Shown here one piece after another: positions 1-9,597 of a DNA stretch of 64,000 nucleotides. Each line of letters begins with the position of its first letter. Position 1 is the first letter of the stretch. Where the stretch lies: positions 511,689,176 to 511,753,175 of the forward strand of contig CM057347.1 in the NCBI GenBank assembly GCA_030015575.1. The letters are read 5' to 3'. The DNA is from Agapanthus africanus (taxonomy: Eukaryota; Streptophyta; Magnoliopsida; Asparagales; Amaryllidaceae). Both the position numbers and the translations under genes were made by a program. The notes under the pieces are model-generated. The model made no database searches. It saw only the letters and a program-made list of their open reading frames with translations, and was not told the origin of the DNA.

Positions 1-1975
1 GTGTACTTGACTACCTGGACTATGATGCGGATCATACTAGTGGGGACATGGTAGTCCATAAGTACATCCTTCAAGGTCCCTAGTCGTGGGTGTATCGAGA
101 CGGGGCATCGAAATACTAGAGTAGACTAGCGTATACCTTCTCGACCCATACAGATGGGCGATGGATGATCCCATATCCATTTGTGTTTGACATCAGAGAT
201 GATATACGGGTGCTCAGTGGAGACTGGGTACACTGGACGGACTCGCCGAGAACTCCCAGATGGTATTATACCTTACGTCAGATGGCAGTTCTCTGGTGAC
301 ACTGGTACAGAGTAGTCTGTTGACCCGAGATCGTCATAGAGTCTTGTATGGTTCCCACTGTGCTTTGATTTCCACCTTACCACGTCCAAGAGGGCGTGCA
401 AAACGGTGGTTTTTGGGTACAGTCCCGAGTCACATGGAGGCATTGAGCGATAGGAGGGGATTCGTCTCTCCCGGTATAGGGAGTTGATGTTGCGCTGTGT
501 TCGATTGGCTATAACCGGAAATCCCTGGCCAGGGTTGCTGAGATTTACTGGTAAGTGTTACCAGTAGTTTCTCGAACTGTTATAGACCTCATATCGACAC
601 GACTTATCGAGCTATTGGGGTCTGACGTTTACCACCCCTAGGCGAGATATGCGACATATCAGACGACGAGACCGGACTGTACGGTAAGTGTTACTGGTTG
701 GATTCACAGGAGTGTGAGCGGGCTTGCTCGTCGATCTTCTGATCGCTCAATACCCGGGTGGCCGTTACGTTTAGCAGACCGCTTGCGGCTTGTGGATGTT
801 TGATATGATCATCATCTGCTGCCGGCGTATTGACGAGTCTTTAGAGTCCTACACAGAGGTTTCCTGGCTCAAGCGAAACGAAATAGGAGCGCATATGAGA
901 TATGCGCGGGACCGAGAATAATGCGTGTATGTGATACCGTATTCTATTCTCGCGATTTGTATCATTGGCAGGTTATATGTGATATAGCCGGGTTACCGAA
1001 TCAAGTGTTGATTCGATACATTGATACACTTGATACTACTCGGTTATATGCGATATGACCGGATCATTAAATCAAGTGTTGATTTAATGATTTAATGTAT
1101 AATTATATATTTGATATATTACTTAGCATTAACTAGTATTGGTTCACATTAAATGGATTTTCTCACTTGAATTGCATAAGTTGTATATGTGATATACTTT
1201 TGTGCACTTGATTGTATCATGTTTGATGATACATGCAAACTTGGCTTTGTGTAAAGACTTAAACCATGTTTAGTGAATGGTTAGGGTTTCATTTCACTCA
1301 TTTATTTATCTTTTCATTTTGGGTTAAAAGATAAAAGAAAAACAAAATGGTTGCTTTCAAACATGAATCTTGTTGAAGCTTCATGAAGCTTTGACCAAGT
1401 GACCATTTTGTCTTCTTCTCCTAACCCTAACCATTCATCTAAACTCAAGTTAGCTCTCTACACATAACCATGGTTGCAATATGATACTTATCATATTATT
1501 TTCTATTTTGAAAATACTAATGAGATTATTATCTTCTTCTTCTTCTTCTTCAAGAAGAAAAGCTTGCCTCCATCATTGGCAACTTGAGAAAAAGTGTGAG
1601 AAATTCAATTCTAAAGTGAACCCACTTCCTATTTCTTCATCCTCTACCACTTGCCAAGTAGTATAGGGTGTTTTCTTCACAAGTTTCATGGCTTGGTGAA
1701 GTGGGAGCTTGATCTTGTGTTGCCTCGACGTAGATCATCTTCGGCATCGAAGTCGGCGATCTAGCCCGCCCTTTTCTCCGATGAAGCCGACGCTAGAGCC
1801 CGGGATCCGATGGACAGCGAGGGGACTTCATCACGGAGCTATGGAGGTGGAGGACCGGATCTACAAAGGTTGTATTTCCGTTCACTTAGTTAAGTTGTTA
1901 ACTAGTTGTATGTTTCGCCTAAAATTCTAGTTAACGATCCGTATTAAGGTTTCTCGGCACTTGTAAAATTTGAAA
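1..1975 (+). mobile_element. BARE/Angela-like copia LTR fragment (C1), 3' part
   Basis: This is non-coding sequence that matches, in the same reading direction, the LTRs of the two complete copia elements in this window. The shared phrase 'gtccctagtcgtggg', a nearby 'gagtagactagcgtat', and the run of similar blocks that follows all occur in C2 and C3. It is closer to C2 (shared 'tcgagacggggcatcga') than to C3. The left end lies outside the window. The right end is uncertain: similarity to the C3 LTR end fades around 1930-1975, just before the T1 gag remnant. No clean primer site follows it, so it is either a solo or truncated LTR, or an insertion into T1 gag whose other end is not visible. 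Short reading frames here are not genes. Confidence 0.75.
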
Positions 1976-1979
1976 TTGG

Positions 1980-2230
1980 CATGGTTGATACCTTATGAGA
2001 CCTCCTTTGAGTGCCTAGGAACCCTACAGTATCGCAGCTTGTTGTTTTGACGACAAAACGGTCTCGAGTTACTCGGCTGTTGTTGAGCGTTGGCGACGAA
2101 GGTCGCTTTTCCATTCCCCTTATCCCTTTTGTTCGATCCCTTATCCGCGGGTCCGAGATTCTTTCCGTGTAGCGTGCGATTGCACGGCTGAATGTTCTCG
2201 CAACTCCTCAATTCTTTCGTTTCAGAGATG
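1980..2230 (-). pseudogene. Second remnant of gag sequence (T1)
   Basis: A short minus-strand frame contains KATFVANAQQQPSNSRP, nearly the same as KATFVANTQQRPSNLKP in the main T1 gag at about 3600-3680, followed by a similar QNN segment. The gag stretch is therefore present twice, some 1.5 kb apart, in the same direction. This is either an internal duplication or a piece of a second related element joined at the C1 boundary. It is too short to be functional. Confidence 0.6.
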
Positions 2231-2255
2231 GATTTTTTGAAGAGAGGACCGTGGG

Positions 2256-5200
2256 CTACTTTTTCGTCGGAGTCGCTCCCGAAGGTGAGAACTCGCGATC
2301 CCCTGGGATCAACACTATGACAATTGCCGACAATTCTTTTACGCTCATCTGTCGCATTTTTCCGCTGTCTACGAGCTTCACGCTTTGTCCTGTTGAAGTG
2401 TTGCCTGTGAGCGGCATACCCTTACCACCCACACTTAAAGGAGTTGCAGTCTTCAGTAGGATGTGCGATCTTCTGATGATATAAGCAGAAGTTAGGATGT
2501 ACCTCCGCTTCATCAAGATGTATACCGCCAGGAGAATCTTCTTTGAAAGAGGGCAGCTTCATCCCCATCGATATGGCTTTGGCGAATCGTTTCCTTGTCT
2601 TGATCCTGCTTTCATTTGCGGCGGATGTACTTTGACCTGGTCGGAGTGTTTCGACCCTTTTGTCCAGTCGCCGGCGTTTGCCTTTTCAACTATGGCCATC
2701 TCGTGCTCCCGATCTGCTTTGTTTTTTAGACGGGCTTCGTTCAGGAATGCGTCAATCATTTCGTCTGATGGTCCTAGAAGTTCCGGCTCAGGATTTGCCC
2801 CCAACTTCTCTGTGCAAGGAGCTTCTTCGTCATTTATTGACGAGTGAGAGATCACATGGCAGCTTGCCACATAATCTTCAGATTCATCCGACGAGTCTTC
2901 TCCATTGTCATCATCTCCATCCTCAAGGACGTGGCTGGGAAATTCTTGGAGTGTGACCGGGGTCCGCGCCTTCTGATTATATTCTTCCAACGCGTCAATC
3001 TGTTTTTACAGGTCCGTGCGCTTGTCACCAAGCTGCACGGGCTTTTTGGTCTTCTTCTTCTTCTTCGAAGACTTTGACGGCTGGGTGTGAGCGCTCTGAC
3101 CATCACCACCCGTTTTTAGACTTGGGCGCAGTTTCAGCATTCCCTCGATGATCTCGGGTTCCAGTGGATTTTTCCACCTGATTGCCGGGCACGTTTGGAG
3201 ATCCTTCAGCATTCTTTTAGTTTTGGCTGAAAGAACGTCCTCCCATGGGGCTTCCCTTATGAATGAGCACGATTCCCCAGACATGTCCACCTTTTTAGGG
3301 GCGTGAGACTGTGGTGGGTCCACCTTCCAATTTTCGGATAATACGAACTTGTCTTGTTGGTACTGATCCTCGATCCATCCCTTAAAGACGAAGCAATCTT
3401 CGATTGGATGGCTTACCGCTTGGTGGTAAGGGCAGTAATTTGGATCGTTGATATTGCCTGGTTGCAACGGACGTTTTGGACTCGGCAGGTTGATGAGTCT
3501 GTTGCGCACTGCCAGCTCGAACAATCTCCTCGTTTTATTCTGAGGAAACGAGTAAGGACGTCCTAGTCTCTCCTCGAGGGATGGGCGTGGACAAACGTTG
3601 TTTTGGCAAACAACCGGCTTTAAGTTGCTCGGCCGTTGCTGAGTATTGGCAACGAAGGTTGCTTTCCCTTTGCCTTTTTCATTCCAAGGCTCTGTCTTTG
3701 AAGAGGAAGGCCTATGGCCCATCTGGTCCATTTGGGCCAGCTTGTCAATCAAGGCCTGGAAGGTGGTCGGCTTGAAGAACATCATGAATTGGGAAATGGT
3801 CGCTTGAGGGTCGAGAGTACCCACGAACATGCCCACGGCAGGAGCTTCTTCTATGCGTTGTTCGCATTTCGACCATAGATTACGCCACCGGATTGCATAT
3901 TGGACCCACGTCTCGCCTGGCTTCACCTTGGCTTTAATCAGTGCCGTTATCGGGGTGCGTTCACTAGCACTCGTGAATCTTTGTGTAAACAGTAGCTCTA
4001 TCTCCGCAAATGTTTTGACAGAGTCGTTAGGTAGTTACGAATACCATTCAAAGGCCGTTTTTGCTAAGCTGCCGACGAATTGGCGAAGCAACAGTTTGTC
4101 GTCTCCTCCAGTGTTGCCACAAAGAGCCCTGAACCGGGAAACATGTTGATGGGGATTGCCTGTCCCCTTGTAGACATGGAATTTTGGGATCGTGTAGCCC
4201 GGCGGGTATTTGATCTGATCATACCAGCTCGGATATGGTCGCCCCGTTTTGACAACTTGGCCGGCTGCCTCAGTTGCCTGGTGAACTCGTATTTGTTGAG
4301 TTATGTATTCATCCAGGGCAGCTTTGGAAATTGTCTCCTCCTTGGCTGTTGAAAGAGCCGGCGGTGGATTTGACGTTTCTCCCCCGTCATCTTCAAGGAC
4401 AATCGGAGGATCTTCCGCAGGAGGATCTTGCTGGATCATCATATCCACCATGTCCTGGAACAGAAGGGCCATTCGTTTTATATTGGCTGCTTGTTTCGCA
4501 GCCTCTTTGTCCTTCTTTTCCAGTATTCTCCGAAGGAATTCGGCATCGGTTTCTTGCTCCTGGCGTTGATCTGAGGAAGCTTCGAGGCTTTCTTTTGGCC
4601 CAGTGAGTGCGACCATCGCAGTCATCATTTCTTGGAGCTTCTGCTGCTGCTCTTGAGCTTTAGTCACCGATCGCGTAAGCGGTCGATGACCTGTGGATAT
4701 GCGGCTATCCTCTTTCCCGAACGCCATGTAGACGGTATGCACCGCCATGCCCCCAGACTTAGGGCGTTTAGGCTTACTGTATTTGACGTTCGCCGCAGGC
4801 GTGGGGATTTTCTCCGGCCTTCTTTTCTTGTGAGCGGTCGAAGTTGAGGGGGCCCTTGCAGTGGGCACCCAGGCGGTCGTCGTCTTTCGTTGCTTGACAG
4901 GGGGATTTTCTTCTTGCCGAACTTTTGACTTCTTATGCTGGTGAGAGAAATTCGGATCAATCACCGATTCTCGGACTCGTCGCTAAGTCTTGTAGATCCT
5001 GGATGACAGCCGTTGAGGAGACTGCTCCAGCTTTTCTGGTTCTGCTTCCACGGCGGTCTCTACCGGTGGAGGAGATCTTTTGAGCACCGCAGTTGGCGAA
5101 TTTCTGCGTACCCTGTTCAGCAGCTCAGAGCCGTTCCCAGTTGGAACAGCAGCATTATCTTCCACCGTTGGAGCTGGTAGAGTTAGCCCAGAGGGGGAGT

Positions 5201-5850
5201 TGCCCCCAGCCTTCCTTATCCGGCGCCAGTGGCGACGTCGGGCATGACATGTTGTTGGGATTGGTTCAGCGATGGCTTTGTCTTTCCCCTCGTTCTAGTG
5301 GGTGGCTGTTGCCGGTGTCAGCCTCTTGAAGACTGACGTCCGTTGAGAAGTCGTGCCCAACCAGTCAAACGCAGATTTCTGAGCGGGAGCGGGAACGGGA
5401 GCAGTCAGTCTCGTAAAGACCGACCCTCTGGAAGGAGAAGCCGCCTTGACGATTTCAGGAGTAGCTATCTTCTTTGGGATGGCTACTTCAGGTGTTATGG
5501 GTTTCTTGGTAGGCCCTTTGGAGCCCGAGTTCAGCCAGGTGAAGACCGAGGAGCTGGAATTGGACGACCCGTTGAGAGGGGCCGTGGTAGTAACAAGTCG
5601 ATCGAAGACCGACTTCTTTGAAGCTTCCGGTACGGGCGTTGGGATGGTGAAGCTTGCTGGCGGGAGCATGGTCCCGAAAAATAGACCGGTAGTAGCTTGG
5701 GTAATTTGTTCCACCGGCATCGTGAATAGTGATGCCGCTTGCGGTCCATAGGCTACACCTCCAGGTGAGGCGGAGCGTCGGTTGCACTTGCAGTTGGAGC
5801 AGTTTGAGCAGTTGAACGCCATTGCTGTTTGATTTCTGTGCCAAGCAAGA
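2256..5850 (-). pseudogene. Tat-like Ty3/gypsy gag polyprotein, decayed (T1)
   Basis: This is the capsid (gag) region of a Ty3/gypsy element of the Tat/Retand group, read on the minus strand. One frame runs from the primer site down to about 2256 with no frameshift seen, but it is broken by in-frame stops near 5295 (TAG), 4983 (TAG), 4035 (TAA), 3006 (TAA) and 2559 (TGA). The N-terminal part (5850-5295) has a Cys-rich patch (NCSNCSNCKCN) and a series of S-V/A-F-x-R/W-L motifs. The retrotransposon gag domain lies at about 4150-3720, with LLRQFVGSLAKTAFEWYS, then an FTQRF segment, then PGETWVQYAIRWRNLW. No CCHC zinc knuckle is visible. Acidic and low-complexity sequence follows (2990-2559). It is dead as it stands. 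Protease and polymerase would lie further left but are not in the window. Confidence 0.85.
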
Positions 5851-5950
5851 GACCAAATCTTGGTAACTTGAAACCCGAGGGCAACCATTAACAAACCGCG
5901 ATTCGTTCGCGAATACGACGCACGAAGTGTGGAGTGGAAAGAGGAAAAGG

Positions 5951-5967
5951 TCCCACCGGGCGTGCCA
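5951..5967 (-). promoter_or_regulatory. Primer binding site of T1
   Basis: Read on the minus strand this is TGGCACGCCCGGTGGGA, five bases inside the end of the T1 5' LTR. It starts with TGG, as expected for pairing with a tRNA CCA end, and this phrase next to an LTR is typical of Tat-group Ty3/gypsy elements. It fixes the direction of T1 (minus) and identifies 5973-9597 as its 5' LTR. I did not assign the tRNA. Confidence 0.75.
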
Positions 5968-7725
5968 GAATCTGTTCCCCTCCGAATGGCAGCCAAAGAC
6001 TGACTTTCTTGCCTGAGATTCGGGGCAGATGCTATATGGTTTTATCTGTCCACCTCTCCGAAGATACCAAGTTGATTTATGGCACCGTGTATCGGAAGTT
6101 TAGACGGATGCGGCCGATGTAGCAGACTTCGTTAGATTCCCCCTCGCTCGAGGGGTTTTTGATTGTGGGGACGCTCTTCCCTGCAGGCGCAAGCCCCTGC
6201 AGTTAATTACGCTACCGCATCGCGGTAACAACTTTCTCCTTCTCCAGAATTTCACTTCGTGTCGTGGGTGTTTGTTTTATTTGTGGTTACCCGTAGATTG
6301 TATACGGAGACTAATTTATGTCGTCGCCCGTAGGACGTGGATTAGTCCAAATCCGTATTTTCTTAGATTTGGGTTTGTGGTTTTGGTTTGAGGATACGTT
6401 AGCCATATTTGAGGCTAAGATCAACTCAAACGGGATCGTTTAGATCCAACAAAAGAGCGTTTAGGGGCTCTATTGTTCCAGTTTAGGGACATAGTGGTCC
6501 ATTGAATGTATGGCCGTCGGGACCCATCACCTCTCTGACGACGTTGAAGGATTACAACGACAGATGTCAGAGGAGTTCAGAGATGTACCCTTTAACCAAA
6601 GTTGGTTGGGAGATCTATAGTCCAATTTGGGACTAAAGTCTGTTTTGAAAGTTTTGGTTTAAGGATGCGTTAGCCATATTTGAGGCTAAGATCAACTTAA
6701 ATGTTTGTTAAGGATACGTTAGTCCAGTTTGAGACTAAGATCAACTTAACGGGATTGTTTAGATCCGACAAAAGAGCATTTGGGCTCTATTGTTCCAGTT
6801 TAGGGACATAGTGGTCCATTGAATGTATGGCCGTCGGGACCCGTCACCTCTCTGACGACGTTGAAGGATTACAACGACAGATATTAGAGGAGTTCAGAGA
6901 TGTACCCTTGAACCAGAGTTGGTTGGGAGACCTGTAGTCCAATTTGGGACTAAAGTCTGTTTGAGGGTTTAAAGATACGTTAGCCCTATTTGAGGCTAAG
7001 ATCAACTTAAACATTTGTTAAGGATACGTTAGTCTAATTTGAGACTAAGATCAACTTAACGGGATCGTTTAGATCCGACAAAAGAGTATTTAGGCTCTAT
7101 TGTTCCAGTTTAGGGACATAGTGGTTCATTGCCAGTTTAGGGACATAATGGTCCAACATTCCCAATTTGGGGACGAATATTGGTTTAAGGACACGTTAGC
7201 CATATTTGAGGCTAAGATCAACTTAAACGTTTGTTAAGGATACATTAGTCTAATTTGAGACTAAGATCAGCTTAACAGGATCGTTTGGATCCGACAAAAG
7301 AGCATTTGGGCTCTATTGTTCTAGTTTAGGGACATAGTGGTCCATAAAATGTATGGCTGTCGGGACCCATCACCTCTTTGAAGACGTTGAAGGATTACAA
7401 CGACAGATATCAGAGGAGTTCAGAGATGTACCCTTGAACCAATGAGTTGGTTGAAAGAGCAGATGTGCTCAGTTAAAGATGATTTGAGGACTTATGGCCA
7501 GTTTGGGCTAAGTCCAATTATGTTTGAAATATTGGCCCTTTGGGCCATTAGACATTTGTCTGGGTTCAGCCCCTCATCATTCAGCAGTGCTAAACAGAGG
7601 TTTGGGGGTTCTGACAACATTTTGTCCTTGATTTCCTCAATTTTGAGATTCATTTGGAGGAGGGACTTTTACCTCTGGAAAATTAGCCGATTTGGCTAAA
7701 AGTAGTTTTAAGCACTAGAGAACAA

Positions 7726-7885
7726 CAGTGTTAAACACTGGAGGTAGAACTCTCAAATTAGTGTTAAACACTAAAAGACAATCAGTGTTAAACACTGGAA
7801 ATATAATCTCAATTTAGTGTTAAACACTAGAAACAATCAGTGTTAAACACTGGAAATATAATCCCTAAATTAGTGTTAAACACTA
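7726..7885. repeat. Alternating AGTGTTAAACACT hairpin series (T1)
   Basis: Six 15-base odd palindromes occur at 7726, 7759, 7783, 7815, 7838 and 7871. The core AGTGTTAAACACT is constant. The outermost pair alternates strictly C..G, T..A, C..G, T..A, C..G, T..A. A further copy at 8114-8128 has A..T outside. The preceding TTAGCC-gattt-GGCTAA (7683-7699) is a hairpin of the same style. Confidence 0.9.
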
Positions 7886-8379
7886 AAGAAAGAGGGGTCA
7901 CGTGTGGACACGTGAGAGCGCCCAAAAGTGGGACCAGATCCCTTTTCTTCGTTCTGCAATTAAGTGTTAAACCCTTTTCATTTCCTGGCCATCACGTGTG
8001 GGCACGTGATAGGCATCCATCCATTGGATATTAAAGGGATTTGTTAGGGGACACGTGGAGGCGCCCTAAATGTGAAGCCAGATCTCCTTTGTTTTATTCT
8101 CAAATCTTCGAATAAGTGTTAAACACTTTTCATTTTTATTTCGAGCATCACGTGTTGACACGTGATGGGGATTTATGCGCTGACTGTTAAAACGTTTGCT
8201 AAGGGGTCACGTGGTAGCACGTGAGAGCGCCCAAAGCCTTCATTTCCTTTGCTTTTTCTTTCTGCGTTTTGGGAGTCACGTGGGAGCGCGTGAGGCATTG
8301 CCTCAAAGCTTCTTTTCTTCAGGGATCTTTTCAAGGGTCACGTGGGGGCACATGACCTTAGTTCTTTTTATGAACAGAG

Positions 8380-8870
8380 ATCTTTTAAGTCTCCTTATTT
8401 TAAGAATTGAATTCTCTGTAGGGTTAAACCCTAATTATGATTTTGGAGGAATTAAATTCTTATGGTGCAAGAATTAAATTCTTAAGTAGGGTTAAACCCC
8501 AATTTCTTTTTAGAGGAATTAAATTCCCATATATGTAAATGAATTAAATTCTTATATAGGGTTAAACCCTAGTTCTGTCCATCGTGAAGGAATTAATTTC
8601 CTATAGTTTTGGGAGAATTAAATTCTCAAAACTCAATTCCCCCCCTAAGTTTCGGATCTGCATGGCAGGATCTCAACCCGATGAGAATTAAATTCTCAAC
8701 CTGTAGGGAGATGTGCTTCTGCAGATCTTCAACTAAGAGAAGAACTAAGTTCTTTTTTGTATAAGAGTTAAACTCTTGGATTGAGAATTAAATTCTCTGT
8801 TTAAAGTTTTGATTCCCTTTCTTTTCTTACCTAGGGTTTTCTTGGTTGAGAATTAAATTCTCCTCTCTCT
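8380..8870. repeat. Cluster of arm-TTAAA-arm palindromes (T1)
   Basis: Many short perfect palindromes share a TTAAA or CTAAG centre with different arms. Examples are TAGGGTTAAACCCTA (8419-8433), AAGAATTAAATTCTT (8469-8483) and GAGAATTAAATTCTC (8613-8627), with AGAACTAAGTTCT and AGAGTTAAACTCT further on. The same cluster recurs in T2 (about 21860-22090), T3 (about 51830-52200) and T4 (about 58650-58940). Confidence 0.9.
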
Positions 8871-8913
8871 GTTCTTCTCTCCAAAAAGTAGATCCCTTCT
8901 CTTCTTTTCTTGG

Positions 8914-8929
8914 CTCCTATTTATAGGAG
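8914..8929 (-). promoter_or_regulatory. TATA box of T1 LTR inside a perfect palindrome
   Basis: On the minus strand this reads CTCCTATAAATAGGAG, a strong TATA box with five-base complementary arms (CTCCT/AGGAG). The equivalent spots are 52391-52400 in T3 and 59051-59060 in T4 (CCTATAAATA) and a weaker CATATAAAA near 22269-22278 in T2. It places U3 at about 8930-9597 and R-U5 at about 5973-8900. Confidence 0.65.
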
Positions 8930-9597
8930 AAGGAAAAGAATCAATTTGTTCAGCAAATCTCTCATCGAAAGATTTGATTTGTTTTTCATATTTAATATGA
9001 GCCGTTAGATCATTCAGTGAATTTTATTCACCGTTGGATTTTAAATCCAAAGATATTCTGTTTGTTATTTTCGGTGAGATTTAGGGGAAATCTTTCCTTG
9101 TTTAAGATTTTTCCATAAATTGGTGATTTTTAATCACCCTGTGATTTTTAATCCAACGGTCCCCATAATCCTTTTCCATTTGGAAAGATTTAGAAGGTTT
9201 TAGAATTTAATTATATTAAACTGTAAGGCATTCGAAGCCAGTCACGTGCTGACACATGACCCTTGGTCACGTCTGAGCACGTGACCCCCAATTGAGTCCT
9301 TTTCTCAGCGTTTATTTATACTTCAGTTTTAACCATCACGTGTCAACACGTGACCATTGGTCACGTGTAAGCACGTGATATCTCATTGAGGTATTTCCTT
9401 CAGCCATTTGTTTTTATTTCTGTTTTAACTATCACGTGTCAACACGTGACCATTGGTCACGTGACCCCCAATTGGGTCTTTCAGCCGTTTGTTTTTATTC
9501 ATGTTTTAACTATCACGTGTCAACACGTGACCATTGGTCACATGTGTTTACGTGACACCTCATTGAGGTAATTCCTAATTTTTTTAATCAGGGAACA

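Larger units (their letters stand above)
5973..9597 (-). mobile_element. 5' LTR of Tat-like element T1
   Basis: The LTR is about 3.6 kb with inverted ends TGTTCCC and GGGAACA. It abuts a primer site on the left and chromovirus V1 sequence on the right, so T1 inserted into V1. The same LTR family starts at 19856, 40528 and 56454. Blocks from left: a conserved terminal block with the hairpin CTGCAGG-cgcaagc-CCTGCAG (6181-6202); a roughly 210-310 bp unit repeated about four times (6388, 6659, 6970, 7184); an AGTGTTAAACACT hairpin series (7726-7885); TCACGTG..CACGTGA pairs (7890-8360); a GAATTAAATTC-type hairpin cluster (8380-8870); the minus-strand TATA box (8914-8929); and a U3 part with more CACGTG dyads (9240-9560). 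Most hairpins lie downstream of the TATA box, so they would be transcribed. Confidence 0.85.

Noticed and set aside
1960-2000. Possible degenerate primer site after C1 ('tggcatggttgatacc')
   Set aside because: It does not match the TGGTATCAGAGC site of C2 and C3 and no copia leader follows; the sequence passes into gag remnant.
2251-3109. Several overlapping plus-strand frames of 77-116 codons
   Set aside because: They are antisense shadows of the T1 gag frame, which has the recognisable motifs.
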